DNA from: Ophiura sarsii
Lineage: Eukaryota > Echinodermata > Ophiuroidea > Amphilepidida > Ophiuridae
NCBI GenBank assembly: GCA_035610835.1
Contig: CM069453.1
Coordinates: forward strand, 68,512,682 to 68,576,681
Length of the DNA: 64,000 nucleotides
Reading direction: 5' to 3'
The notes beneath the pieces were generated by a model. It was given only the letters and a program-made list of their open reading frames with translations, searched no databases and was not told the origin of the DNA. A program made the translations under genes and the position numbers. This document shows, in pieces, positions 1 through 11,800 of the stretch. Within the stretch, counting starts at the first letter, position 1, and every line of letters starts with the position of its first letter.

Positions 1-159
1 TTATATAGATGTTTTTCCACCATATCATCGATTTGCTGTCCAGAAGTCGTCTCATAGAAAAAAATTGAAGTCGATAGGTTTTAAGAAAATATGCGCGAAG
101 CGCAGAAAAAAATGGCATCTACACTCCAAAATAGCCTCTAAAATCACTCCAATCACCAC

Positions 160-300
160 CATCTTTAGTTTAAACAAATTTACACAACCCCCCCTGTTCA
201 AGAATAAAAAGTTACATAACCCCCCCTTTTTCAACATATGAAAGTTACATGACCCCCCCCCTATATTTTACCCAACCCCCCCTCCACCATAAATAATGAA
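160..300. repeat. Degenerate C-tract tandem repeat
   Basis: Three to four units of about 33-40 bases, each with an AAGTTACATRACCCCCCC-like core (units near 178, 210 and 243). They look like a decayed tandem repeat. Confidence 0.6.
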
Positions 301-1102
301 CGGTCCCTAAGGGTCACTTTTTTCTTTTTTGAGAATCTATGTTAAGGGTAGCTTTTGAGAGTGGATTCACAAGGATGTTTACAATTGTCATACATGAGTG
401 CCCACCCCACCCCTGGCAAGCAACACTGTTTTATATACATAATTGAACTACAAAACCTGTGAAGCTTGCATTGCTATAGAAATACCCTTGGTAATTTGTA
501 TTCACATCACATAAAATATATCCATTACTCTAACAATACCATCCATGTGGAATTTTTCAGAGCTGTACAGTACATAAAAGCTTTTGCCTGTTGTATTGCC
601 GCGCCAAAACAAAAATTCTTGAATATGTTTGTAAGAAAACTGGTCTACATTAGGGGGGAAAATGTGTGTCCGATTTAACAACACTCAAAATTATTGAATT
701 TTAGCCAAGTTCAAACATTTCATTGCGCAAAATATATACTTTTACTATACTATTACTGAGCTCGTGTCACCACAATCCTACAAGTTTCACACCAGCGCCA
801 AATTCACATGCCTCCAACGTGGGATTCATTTCCATCTTAACCAAGGTAATGTTTCGTATCTTATACTCCTTGCGAGAAGAGAGTCTTCTGGGACTGAATC
901 CTAACCCTTTATGCTATTTATTGTGCGCATACATGCATGTTATTACACACATGCCAATAGCGGTACAGGGTGAGATGGTTGACTACGTAATAGCAAAGTC
1001 TTTGAATTTGGAACGCCACCCCACCCCAGTTTTCTTAATAAATTCAATGATTCATTCATTTTAATTATTGAAAAGCACTAAGAAGGGTAATGCAGAATCT
1101 TT

Positions 1103-1174
1103 TACTACAGGCTAATTTTCATTAATAATGCAATCTTAAAAGATTGCATTATTAATGAAAATTGGCCGGTAGTG
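1103..1174. repeat. Near-perfect palindrome (hairpin element)
   Basis: A 24-base arm at 1114-1137 is exactly complementary to 1140-1163 with a two-base loop. Pairing extends to about 36 bases per arm with one mismatch and two G-T pairs. It could be a fold-back MITE reduced to its inverted repeats. Confidence 0.8.
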
Positions 1175-1589
1175 TTTTACCTTTTAAGGTTGAATGAATT
1201 GAATAAAGTACAACAAAACTTGGTGAGAGTTATGAGCTGCAAGGGCGATTATACAGTTCTGTGCTAAAAATGTATCAATATCCATATAGATGTTCAAAAT
1301 GCACGCCACTTTTTTTCTAGTAGTGTAAAATGAATAGGGACAGGCAGATTGTTGGTTTTTATCACAAAAATTGAATTCAAAATAAGGTATTGTCCGTCTG
1401 CCAAATTAAGATACCTGACTATTTATTCATGCTTTGTGTGCACCCTGTATAGCGGTGGTAAATATATGTATGTAGTGTAGTGTAGTTGACACTAACTTTC
1501 CATCACATTTGATGCAGTATGTGATCTGATCTGGGGCATGGCAGCAAAATTGCTCTTCATTACACGCATGTACATGTCTTGTATACCAA

Positions 1590-1682
1590 ACTACCATTCA
1601 TGCAAAAAGCGAAATGGCTGAAAGTCAGCAAAGCGCGAAAATATAATCGCGCGAAAATAACCACTTTTACAGTATTGTAATT
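1590..1682. repeat. Partial copy of a TACTGTAAAAGTGG-type MITE
   Basis: Contains AAAGCGCGAAAATA and GCGCGAAAATAACC and ends CCACTTTTACAGTA. The end and the GCG-rich body match the element at 44010-44221, but no left inverted repeat is visible here. Confidence 0.5.
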
Positions 1683-3529
1683 TAGGCCTATATGTATACC
1701 TTGCAACACAAGTTTTAATGGGGAATGAGTACTACAAATTACTCCAGCAAGATTTCTGCTGGTATCCCCCACTTCCCTGGACGTTTCTGCTTCCCTCTCA
1801 TTGGGAAATCATGGGAGACTATGTATGGTGAGAAAAAACTTAAGGGGCACTGAGAGATTGCCGAAAAAATGAAATTTGGAAAAAAAATGAATTGTTTCAA
1901 TAGATAAGGTATGTAGAAACCATGAAGTGTAATAATGTATGGGAAAAGGGTTGAATGATGGCTAGAAAGAAATTCAGTTGAAGCAATTTAGTATTGCGAA
2001 TAGTTCTGATAATTGCGATGTGTTCTACATTTAAATGACCAAAATGTGTGAAATTTTATAATGATAGACGGTGAATACCTAAGAATTACGTAGGTGCAAA
2101 AACCCTAATTTCTAGAAAAATTGAGGGCGCACTCCAAAACGTATCTCTCAGTGTTCCTTTACGTTTTTTGACGCTTAGTCCCGTGAAGTGACTATATAGG
2201 ACTGAGACCTTTGACTCATTTTGTTTCCTCTGATCGTTTTATTCTCAACCATGCACCACTTGGCTATTCCGGTTAATGCATACACATACACCATCAACTA
2301 GCTGGTATTTCTATTTTCTAGAAAGGTCACATGTTACCCCTCTGTTGCCTCTGATATGAACCGGGGACCTCTGAGTGTGATGCATTCAGCTATCGGCCTG
2401 ATTTCTTTTGTAAAAAATAAACATATTTAAAATCTACGTCAATCCCGCTGTGTCTTTTATGTGCGATCGATCAGGTAGGTGTAATGTTGGTTTTCCAAGC
2501 ACGTATTCAGATCTCGGAATTGACTATGTGTGTAGCTCATGTTGTTGCCATACCCAAAGTTCATGGGTATGTATTTGTGAATACAATGAGTTGGCATTAA
2601 ACTACAGCTGCGTAGGCCCATCACTTGTCTAATATAAACAAACACTTTCAGATATGTGGGGGTGTGTGTGTGGAATGGGGGGGGGGGGGGGTAGAGGTTC
2701 ATTCAACATCTTCGGTAAAGGAATTCTATCCTGATTCTTAAAGGTTTTGGGAACTAAAACTGATTTATTCCCAAGTGATATTTTACCCAAAAAATAAGCA
2801 CACTCATGTATGATATTTAAATTTTGAGATAAAAGAGGAGAAATTTGAAGGAACTGAAAAAGGGGGTCATAAGAACTATATATAGCAGGGAAGAGTGAAA
2901 AGGTTTTCATGGTAACACAAAATTCAACTCCTGAATTTCAATCAGTGCCCCTAACCCCTTGCCTCCTGCCCTCCTTCAAGCTCTAATGTATACATACTTG
3001 TGTAAATACACAATGTTCAAATGTGGTTAGGTAATCAAAAAGATGGGAAGGAACACCGTCATTCTATGTAGACATTCAAGAGGTAACATTCTCTGTACGC
3101 TCCATTTAACTCTGCTACAACATCAACAATGTTCCACAAATAGGGAGGGAGTGTGTATGTAAACAACCATCCAAGGTTCTTGTGGATCGATGATGACATT
3201 TCTCTACTCAGTTGTAGTGCTTTTTGCTTGGGGGAATTATGTGAATCGAAGATGGGTCTATTCTTCTCTGATTTATTTAATGTGGGAAGGCATTATAAGT
3301 TTTGGGGTTGGAGTTTATAATCTCAGAACTTTTTTGACAAGGAAGGCTGTCAGACCAGTTGTTATTTTTCCAAACACCTGACACTACATGGATACAGAAT
3401 TGGTTCAGTTGTGCGAGGTTTATAGCCAATGAAAGTCACCTCCATCATTTGTATGAATGGAGGGAGGGGGGGGGGGGGGGGGATTTTGTTTTTGCAATAG
3501 TTATGGAACCATTTTGTATGTCAGACATA

Positions 3530-3783
3530 TGTGACATGATCAAGCGGAATGAGTCGGATGTCGGGAATATTCAATTTGAGTTATAGGTAAATATAAGGAA
3601 CAAATTCTCATGTGTTACATTGTTTTCTCAGTTGGTAAATTGTTTGTAACTTAAAATCTAGAAGTTCAATTTGAGTCGGATTTGGACCATACTGTAGCAT
3701 TTTCCACCTGCTCTCAAATGATGGACAAATATCAACAATTGAAAACTGCCGACATGTGACTCATTTTGCTTGATCATGTCACA
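3530..3783. mobile_element. MITE, TA-flanked, TGTGAC family, copy 1
   Basis: 254 bases beginning TGTGACATGATCAAGC and ending in the inverted sequence GCTTGATCATGTCACA. Both ends are flanked by TA, fitting the TA duplication of Tc1/mariner-type elements. No ORF. Shares its ends and length with the copy at 52528-52779. Confidence 0.8.
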
Positions 3784-5693
3784 TATGTAGAACAGAGGGA
3801 AAAATCAGTCAGAAACATTTGTTCAATTTTGATATTACCTGTTTAATTTCATAGCCAAGAGCATGATATTATTGTAAACATGTCAAATGGAACGAATCGT
3901 GACAATTGATGTCATGTTACCGTAATAACAATGATACAGAAATGTCACATTTGCAATTCTCCTATTGGATTTTCTCATTAATCCTGATTACATACCGTTT
4001 GCAATTCAATGTTATTTGATGATCTAGATTGCTGACACAATTACAAAATAACTTAAGTATACTTATTTTTGATGTTTTTTAATATCAATTTCAATTTGTT
4101 GAATTTTTCGATAACACTGCTATCTGCTGAGATTAATTGTTATTGTTACCGCACTCCAACTATTTGTTTCTTGATTGATGTTTTAAAATGTTTGAAAGTG
4201 TGAACAAAACTGCAAGTGAAAGTTTTTACTTGCATGCAAGACAACAACATGAGTAAATGAGGCACAATGCCGCAGTAGCTAATTTGATTTAAGAGCAACA
4301 ATCTGGGACACGGTCAAAACAAGTCAAATTCATGAAAAAGTCTATCTTTGATACATCTTGTCAAATTCATAAATAAAAGAATTAACTACATTTTGAGGTA
4401 TTTCATTTTCATTTGCTCCATTGAGTGTGTCATCAATTTCCCTGGAAATCAAGTTTTTGGCACCTTCATCCTACATAATACTTAGGTGTATTTGATGTTT
4501 TCAAACAAATCCGTAATCTATAATCCGTAACTTGATATGATATAACATTGACTTTGGCACTAAAATGTCCCTCAACTTATATATATTATCATGATATCAA
4601 TAACTCAATATTCATATTTCCCTCATTGTGCCTCTTTGACTCGTGTTGGGTCACATATTTTATCATTTAAAATGTAAACATTCTTTAATAAGATAAAAAG
4701 ATTGGAATTTGATGAATTGAGAATAGGATATTTTTTTGTAATGTAAACAAAAATTTACATATTTTTTTCTAAGATCCAAAATTATTGTAATAAAACAAAA
4801 ATTTCAAACTACTCTCCCAGGCCCCCCCCCCCCTACATGATTGGACTCATGCAGTGATAACAATAGATTCATCAAATTACATACCATTGAACAATAGTCA
4901 AAATATTTTGTCTGTTAAATGTATCATGTTATTGAATGTATGTTGTTACAAATGTACTTTTAACTTTTTTTTCTTCTGTGTTTACCATTGTTCTATACAG
5001 ATGTGTGAGGACTAAACTTGGCCCCAAAATCAGCTGCTGTTTGACCTGCGACCCCGTATGTCTCCAACATCCAGCTGCGAGCCAAATATGTGTCTGAAAG
5101 TCTTCACATTCTGTCGCTATTTCAACAAACAAAGATGATGCAGCCTCAAGACTTGCAGTAAGAAGACCCAGCAAGATATCATTATATGAGGAGGAGGGAT
5201 CGGCTCCATAGTACCCAGCCAGATTGTGTTATTTGTGGGATCAACTTCAAATCTTCACCTATACGTATCGAGATTATTAAAGATAAACATTGGGTTTTAT
5301 GCAGGGCATCACTGAGGATGTAAAGTTATGGTATGCCTGCTGAGCAGTACCATCCCCTACGATGACGGGCCAGGATATTATAAGGAGAACTACGCGTGCA
5401 TGATTTGTTATGCTTGGTGATAGCTCATAAAAGGACATGCACGGGTTATATGGAATCAAACTTGTACCAGTAATCTCAGCGGTGGTCTCATTCGACTGTT
5501 CACAATACAAGGAGTATACATGCACAAATGCGACGCGGGATTTGTCCCATGTACCGCAACAGAATTATATATGAAGCTCAGCCTCAGAAACATGGATTGA
5601 ATGATAGCGATGTCATCATGTGACATTCATGTGACATGTTAGATGTAAACCGGCTCCATAGAGGCTCGGTTTTGAGACAATTTTTGTTTCCAG

Positions 5694-5721
5694 TAGTGTA
5701 GTGTGTGTGGGTGTAGCTAAC
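5694..5721 (+). promoter_or_regulatory. Probable 5' UTR part of exon 1, preceded by a splice acceptor
   Basis: The bases before the start codon follow a pyrimidine-rich tract ending TTTTTGTTTCCAG at 5693. This looks like a 3' splice site, so exon 1 probably begins at 5694 and one or more non-coding exons lie upstream. No stop codon separates 5701 from the ATG, but only the ATG at 5722 sits in a strong initiation context. The alternative is that transcription starts nearby and the acceptor-like string is chance. I saw no convincing TATA box or initiator. Confidence 0.5.
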
Positions 5722-5818
5722 ATGGATATTACTATGGATTATATTATTAGAACTATGGCGTTAAAAGCAGTGCTTATGCTTTATTTGGTGCAACTCGGAT
5801 TGGCTAGAATCGATCTCA
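5722..5818 (+). CDS. DDR: DDR exon 1: initiator and signal peptide
   Basis: Encodes residues 1-32 plus the first base of codon 33. A short N-terminal part with Arg10 precedes a hydrophobic core running from Ala13 to Ala28 ([16 protein letters not shown]). Cleavage after Ala28 would leave RIDLKTC at the mature N terminus. The donor CTCA/GTAAGT is strong and in phase 1. That phase fits exon 2, which opens with the last two bases of a Lys codon seven bases before the first discoidin Cys codon. ATGs at 5734 and 5755 are alternative starts; either would still leave a hydrophobic core. Confidence 0.85.
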
Positions 5819-8800
5819 GTAAGTACAACTTTGTTATTGATAGTCTTAGTGCCAGATCTAATCATTGTGGGAGGTGTTGCCAAAAAGTCTCTACATTGGG
5901 CTACTTGTCAGGATCTTCTGCAATATGTAAAGACCAAAAAGATGCTCTTATAGTCTTATGTATCCATCACGAGACAGTGACGTAACTGCATAGTCTACTA
6001 ATTGCATTACATACCCACGCGCGCCTACTCGAGGCGCTGGCGTATACACACGAGCATTGACAGACGGAAGATACAAACGCGCGCCTAAATGCTGCGCCTG
6101 TTAAGTTACGTCACTGTCCAGAGGAAGACAAATAGAGTATAGAAATGTATTCAAAAATAAATTGGGCTCATTTTTATGCTTGCCAGATGGGTGCCTCATG
6201 GTTCGATACAGGATGCCCTGCAGAATGATCAATAAATAGTGCAATTACATCTTGAGATGGGATTTATCTACTATTTCTTCGCTTGAGGTTAATAGTGATA
6301 TTTGTAGAAATCCAAGCAAGCTTAAAATGCATTATAGTCACATAATATCAATGTTTCACCTCTCCACCTTACCCCAACTATGCTGAAAACTTCGCTGTTG
6401 TGAAGCAAGCATAGGTACTCTCAAATGATTTGAGTTACTTGGATGCTTGTCAAAATCCCAGCTGAAAATGTTTTTTAGGTAAATCTTGATTAATGTTTCA
6501 TCCACCCACCTCTTACGATGCTTACATCTTGGATTGTTTTAAACAAACATCAATGCTGCCAAATTGTTGATAACATTAACAAGTCAGCGCTTTAAAAAAA
6601 AAGTTATTTAATTAAATATTGAACAATATCCACTGTCGCCCTTCCCTGAAATCTTGAGTTGTTTGGATACATACAGATACTTCCAAACTATTGATAATAT
6701 ATCACGTGCATTATAAGATATGCCTTAACGGTGAACGCTAACCGTCCTCATCACTACAAAACACTACAGTTGTGCAATCAGATGGGCTATCAAATGGCAA
6801 AGAAAATCTTAACATTTTCCTGCTGACTCTGTGGTGCATTCAGTTAGGTGGCGCTGGCGTGGCTCCCCCCCCAAAAAAAAAACCCCACCCAACAACAACA
6901 AACAAACAAACAAATTTGACCCGTTTTTTCTCTCCCCCAAAACACACCCTGGAGTAAGGGTTAAATGTTCAAAATATGATAGGGTTAAATGTTCAAAATA
7001 TGATCAAAATTTGGCAATTTCCAAAAAGGTCAGGAAAGTTGATGAAGCTTTCACAAAGACTGGTCAATGAGAGATTGACTTATCCACCCTATACCTCCTT
7101 ACTCCATATAGGCCAATACCCTCGGTGGGTTAAGTACACAAATGTACAGATCCCACCATGGATAGTTTCATTTCTACCGCTGGAACATCGAGAAATAAAA
7201 AGTGCGAAATAAACCATTTAAGTAAGAGCCTGGGTGAAATCTATCAAGCCAGCAGCTTGGTCCTGCAAATGTCAGCCACCCCTGACAAGCGTGTGTGACC
7301 TACTTTTGATCCACAGGGTTGGTTTGTCGGTAAATGTATTATCACGGAGCTGGTGCTGAATACAAAATGATTTGAGAGGGTTTGCTATATGGCAACACAT
7401 TTCTTGTTGTGTTGCCCTCAGTGATCGACCCTACAATCTCAAAAGATTTAAATTTTACCCAAATTGTCAAAATATGACTATTTTCTGCTTGAAATGAATA
7501 AGTTTGCTTGAATAAATAGCTTTTAAGTTTTCCCAATTTGGTCTTGACATGAACCATAACAGCCACAGACTGTTTCAGCAACAACAACAACAACAAAAAC
7601 CTGACAGACCCACCTGACCTTAAAATTGTTGGCACTTGAGGGCAACGCAACAATTTATTTTTTTGGCCATAAATACAGGCACAACTACAGTCCAAAAGTG
7701 GAATATGATTATGAAGGGTTGGTTGGCATGATGCATTGGATGTTTTGGAGGAATCAGGCAGCCTAGGAAAAATATTAATCAAGTCAAGTATTTGTGGGAG
7801 GATATATATTGTGGTGATGAATAATGTTCAAAAAATATTTTGAAGAAGGTATTTATATTATGCAAAGTTGCATGGAATTATTGATATTGTTCAGATTTGA
7901 TTAAAATTGGCACAGTTGCGGTTAGTTTTAATTAAAAAATATCAGAAGATCAGTAATTATAAAGTTTTATGAAAATGGGCAATTTTGATGGAACTTAGTG
8001 CATATATCTTGTGTTGTGAAATAGGGTATATTGTATAGGCTATATGTGATCAAAATTCCAATTTCTTTAATGTAACATTGATGTTAAACACTCTCTATCT
8101 ACTTTCTCTTTACAGAAACCTGTCGTTCTGGTCTAGGCATGAATGACAGGACAATTCTGGACAGTCAGTTAGCAGCCAGTTCTGTGTATGGTGAGGATCC
8201 GCTTACATATGGACCAAAAAACGCAAGGTACAGGATAACAAACACTTCTTACATACTCTATCCCACACAAGTACAAATGTGACATCAGAGAGTGTATTTC
8301 TGAGTGCAGCTTATGACTGACTGTGTGATTCTATATTGCGCAATCAAACATGAATTCCAGCATTAAGGGAAGTGTCAACCCTAAATATATGAAATTTATC
8401 AAGCACTGTAACTTTTAAACTAATAATGTAATGTACATAAAAGTATACAATTTTTCAAATGAAATGAGTCGGAGAATCCATTTTTGGTATTAAATTTCGC
8501 CAAAAATAGTGATTTCTACATTTTTGCCCAAAAATCACTTTTTTGGCGCCAAAAATTTACGGACAACCTAACAAAACCAGTTTTTTATTAAAAATTTCAA
8601 CATTTCACCAAAATCATCTTTATTTCATTTAAAAAAATGGTATACTTTTATGTACATTGCATTATTAGTTTAAAAGTTACAGTGCTTGATAAATTTCATA
8701 TATTTAGGGTTGACACTTCCCTTAACCCTAACCCTCCTGGACACTACAAAACACGACAGTGCTACAATCTTGTACCGCGCGGCGGCCCCATCAATCTCGT

Positions 8801-11800
8801 GCCACGCTCAGCGCATGGTTCAACTGGTTAAAAAAAACTTAAGTTTTTTTAACCTCCCTGTGTAGCTCAGTCGTCAGAGCAACAGACTTGCACGCATGCA
8901 TCCCGGGTTCGATTCGCGGCGCGTGCGGAGACTGATTTGCCCCTCAAATTTGACCTGTTTTACTCCCTTGATAGTTTGATTCACAAAAACACGCCCGGGG
9001 AGTTAGGGTTAATACATTTGGTGATGGACTACACACATGTTTGTACTTCTGGATGGATAAGTATATATATATTTAAAGCTGACTCTGTGGCGCAATCAGG
9101 TAGGGGGTGGGGGACTTCTACGTAGGTGACCCAGGTTCAATTCTTGGTACCCGCACAGCTGACTTTCCACCTAATTTGAGCCATATTTCTCCCCTGCCTT
9201 GGGGGTTAGGGTTAATCGGTGAGTAACGTAAAATTGAGATTATGTTGAACAAATCCAAGATGTTTCCTCACATTTTAGACGGTTTTGTCAACCTGGTCGG
9301 CTGACTTCCTCAGTAATGGCTTGATCCACTTCTTTTCCCCAAGATGCGCAAAGTTGTGATGAGTGGATCAAATGTGAATAAACATCTGGGATTTGTTCAA
9401 CATAATCTCAATTTGACTTTATACAATCTTGGTAAGCTTATTCAAAGATCGGTGAGTAAAGATTCTAATATTATATGAGAACCTATATTTCTCATACACC
9501 ATCTGTATAGATCTGCCTTACAATGTTGTTCTCAATTCCTACTGATCACTCAGTGTTTCACCCATTTTTTTCCTGTCCCAGGTATTCTGTACCAGTTCAA
9601 TGGTATTACCCTCGCTTCATTCCACTATTGTTGACAGTTCAGTAAATAAGTATAAGGACTAGTGCTTGTTTCTCAAAAGCGCTGTTCCCCACGAGAGTTC
9701 ACTTAGATCCTGGAGCATACTTTGTTCTCTTGTTAATCTTTGTATTGAATTATTTGTATGATATTTCATGCTCGAAAAAACCCTCATAAACTTGAATAGC
9801 TCGCTCGCTTTTGTATTTCTTCAACTGTCACAAATCCCTCGGTCTACACAGCACAAATGTTAACTCGATCAATTGCTTTCCATTCAGATATTGAACTTCA
9901 TAAAAGATAAATGTTATGATTGAGCGCTAAAATGTATCAACTAGGGAACACTTATCCGTACAATACATCATCAGGCAACACTTGTCAAATCTCTCTGGTG
10001 CCAGGTTTCTTGGCCAGGTGGGAGATTTAAACATCAATTATGAATGCGTTGGTGAATCGATGGAAGGATTTATAAGAAGAATCCAATATCGGATCGCCTC
10101 GAGCGAGGTATAACGATGAAAACTTCAGACAGAATGAAGATGTTTGCTTCGTATTATTTTGAATAAGTGATACTGGATTGACACATATAAAAACAAGTTG
10201 ATGCAAAGAATGATAGTGAAATAATGTTAATCTTTCACTGTGCTAAGTGTCAAGGGATTTGTTGGGTAAGCGTATTATGGCAGCTGGACAATATGAGAGA
10301 TTTCATGTAAGAAGACTAGTCGGAGCATAATTTGTCACGGGAATGCAAGAGCTTCGTAAGTGACATTTGCGGCCAAATTGAGTTATTAGTTACTTTTGAA
10401 AATACAGGCAAATCCTCATGTTTTCAGCCATTTTACCAGTCTTGAAATTGGAGTGTATTACATTTTAATCAAATAATTAAGCTCGTTAATACAATAAATA
10501 AGTTGAGAAAATTGAACGCATAAATGCTTTTCCTGCAAAATGACCCAAATGTCACTTACAAAGTTTTGCATTCCTACAATGATTAACATTTTATATGCAA
10601 TGGTAGATTGCAATTTGCTAACAAAAATGTTGTGCAAACAAAAGATTTTGAGGGTTTTCCCCTTAGATCCTTGTTATTAAATTGAATAATAAATTCTGCT
10701 AATTCTTGGGTAACATTTTATGTAGTGTCGTCACCTAACTGTGCAAACCGATTCTGATAAGAGTATTTGTACTATACTAATTTGATTCTTATAAAACCTT
10801 TTCTTCCAGATTAAACTTAAACATAGGGGGCGGCGCCTGGTGTCCCGTCAGCGCGGTACCAGAAAGCAACGGCGGATACGAGTTCTTAGAAATCAACTTT
10901 ATCAACATGACAGTACTGACAGCTTTGTCCATACAGGGCAGATGGGATTATGGGTACGGGAGAGAGTATGCGCGCAAGTTCCGGCTGGAGTATCAAAGGC
11001 GAGGCAGATGGATGCGATACAGGGATCAAACTTTAGAAACGGTAAGGGAAAGAAGAGGTTCAATAATTAGAAATTACTTAACCTACTAGTTGTGTTAATA
11101 AATTTCCCTTTTGACACTTGCGTGATGATCAATTTTTTGTGTGGTCTCTCTCTCGAGCGATCTATGCTCTTTGTTTGGCTAGCCAATGAGCGCGAGTGTG
11201 GGCGTGTTGGTGTATCATCCCACTTCCTGTTTGCGAGATGCTTTTTTCTCACAGTTGTTTGCTCATTCGCTCCGTGTTTTTGATGAGAAAACACGCTTTT
11301 GTCAGCTCTGCAAATTTAAATTTGGATGCAAAATTATATATTATCGTTTGAATTGTTTTGGCATGTAGTCAGTTCAAATAAATAACAGACTTGCCTCTCA
11401 TCATTACAGCGGCATCCGCAAATGTTGGTCTAGTCAGTGTTATCCTATCTGAGCGTCAGGTGGCAATGGTATAATATTAGTTTATTTTTGGTGAATGTAT
11501 ATCCTTAGTGTAAGACATTCATAAGTTAGACTAGACTAGTGTAAAGACCCCATTACGGAATAAAACTGTATAATCCTTTAATCCGTCATCAGACCATTGA
11601 TCATAACCATTGTCTGGTTAGCCATCCTGTATGCAGGGATGCAAATGCATATTTCAGTGATTGACACAACAGCAATTATATGCAAGTGAAGTGAAATTAG
11701 TCGACTATGATCGCATGGTACATACATGTATGCCAGCGTCATCTGTGCTGTGATCAGTATAATCAGGGATACAGCATACAAAAGATAAATTGTGTACTGT

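Larger units (their letters stand above)
1..5693. other. Upstream flank without recognised coding gene
   Basis: No ORF here has recognisable protein features. The stretch contains a C-tract repeat (160-300), a long hairpin (1103-1174), G or C tracts near 2679, 3467 and 4823, and a TA-flanked MITE (3530-3783). Short ORFs on the - strand at 4929-5174 and 5277-5525 lack family features. Upstream DDR promoter and non-coding exons are expected here or further 5', but I could not place them. Confidence 0.5.
5819..8115 (+). other. DDR intron 1
   Basis: 2297 bases, GT..AG. Contains an inverted repeat with CRE-like ends (5973-6118), a degenerate SINE (6822-6963) and a MITE (about 7386-7669). A 146-codon - strand ORF at 7342-7782 spans the MITE and has no family features. 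Confidence 0.85.
8228..10809 (+). other. DDR intron 2
   Basis: 2582 bases, GT..AG. Holds a TTAA-flanked MITE (8367-8721), two tRNA-derived SINEs and a fold-back MITE (9231-9414). I see nothing distinctive from about 9470 to 10809. Confidence 0.85.

Noticed and set aside
5277..5525. 82-codon - strand ORF just upstream of DDR
   Set aside because: No motif, no splice sites in a coherent order and no partner exon. It might overlap a DDR non-coding exon, but nothing shows this.
7342..7782. 146-codon - strand ORF
   Set aside because: It spans a MITE with inverted ends and has no family motif or splice context.
8857..8935. Functional tRNA gene
   Set aside because: The A and B boxes are good, but the acceptor arms do not pair and the sequence continues into a SINE tail shared with other copies. 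The same reasoning applies near 9078, 21040, 27858, 30608, 37745 and 49405.
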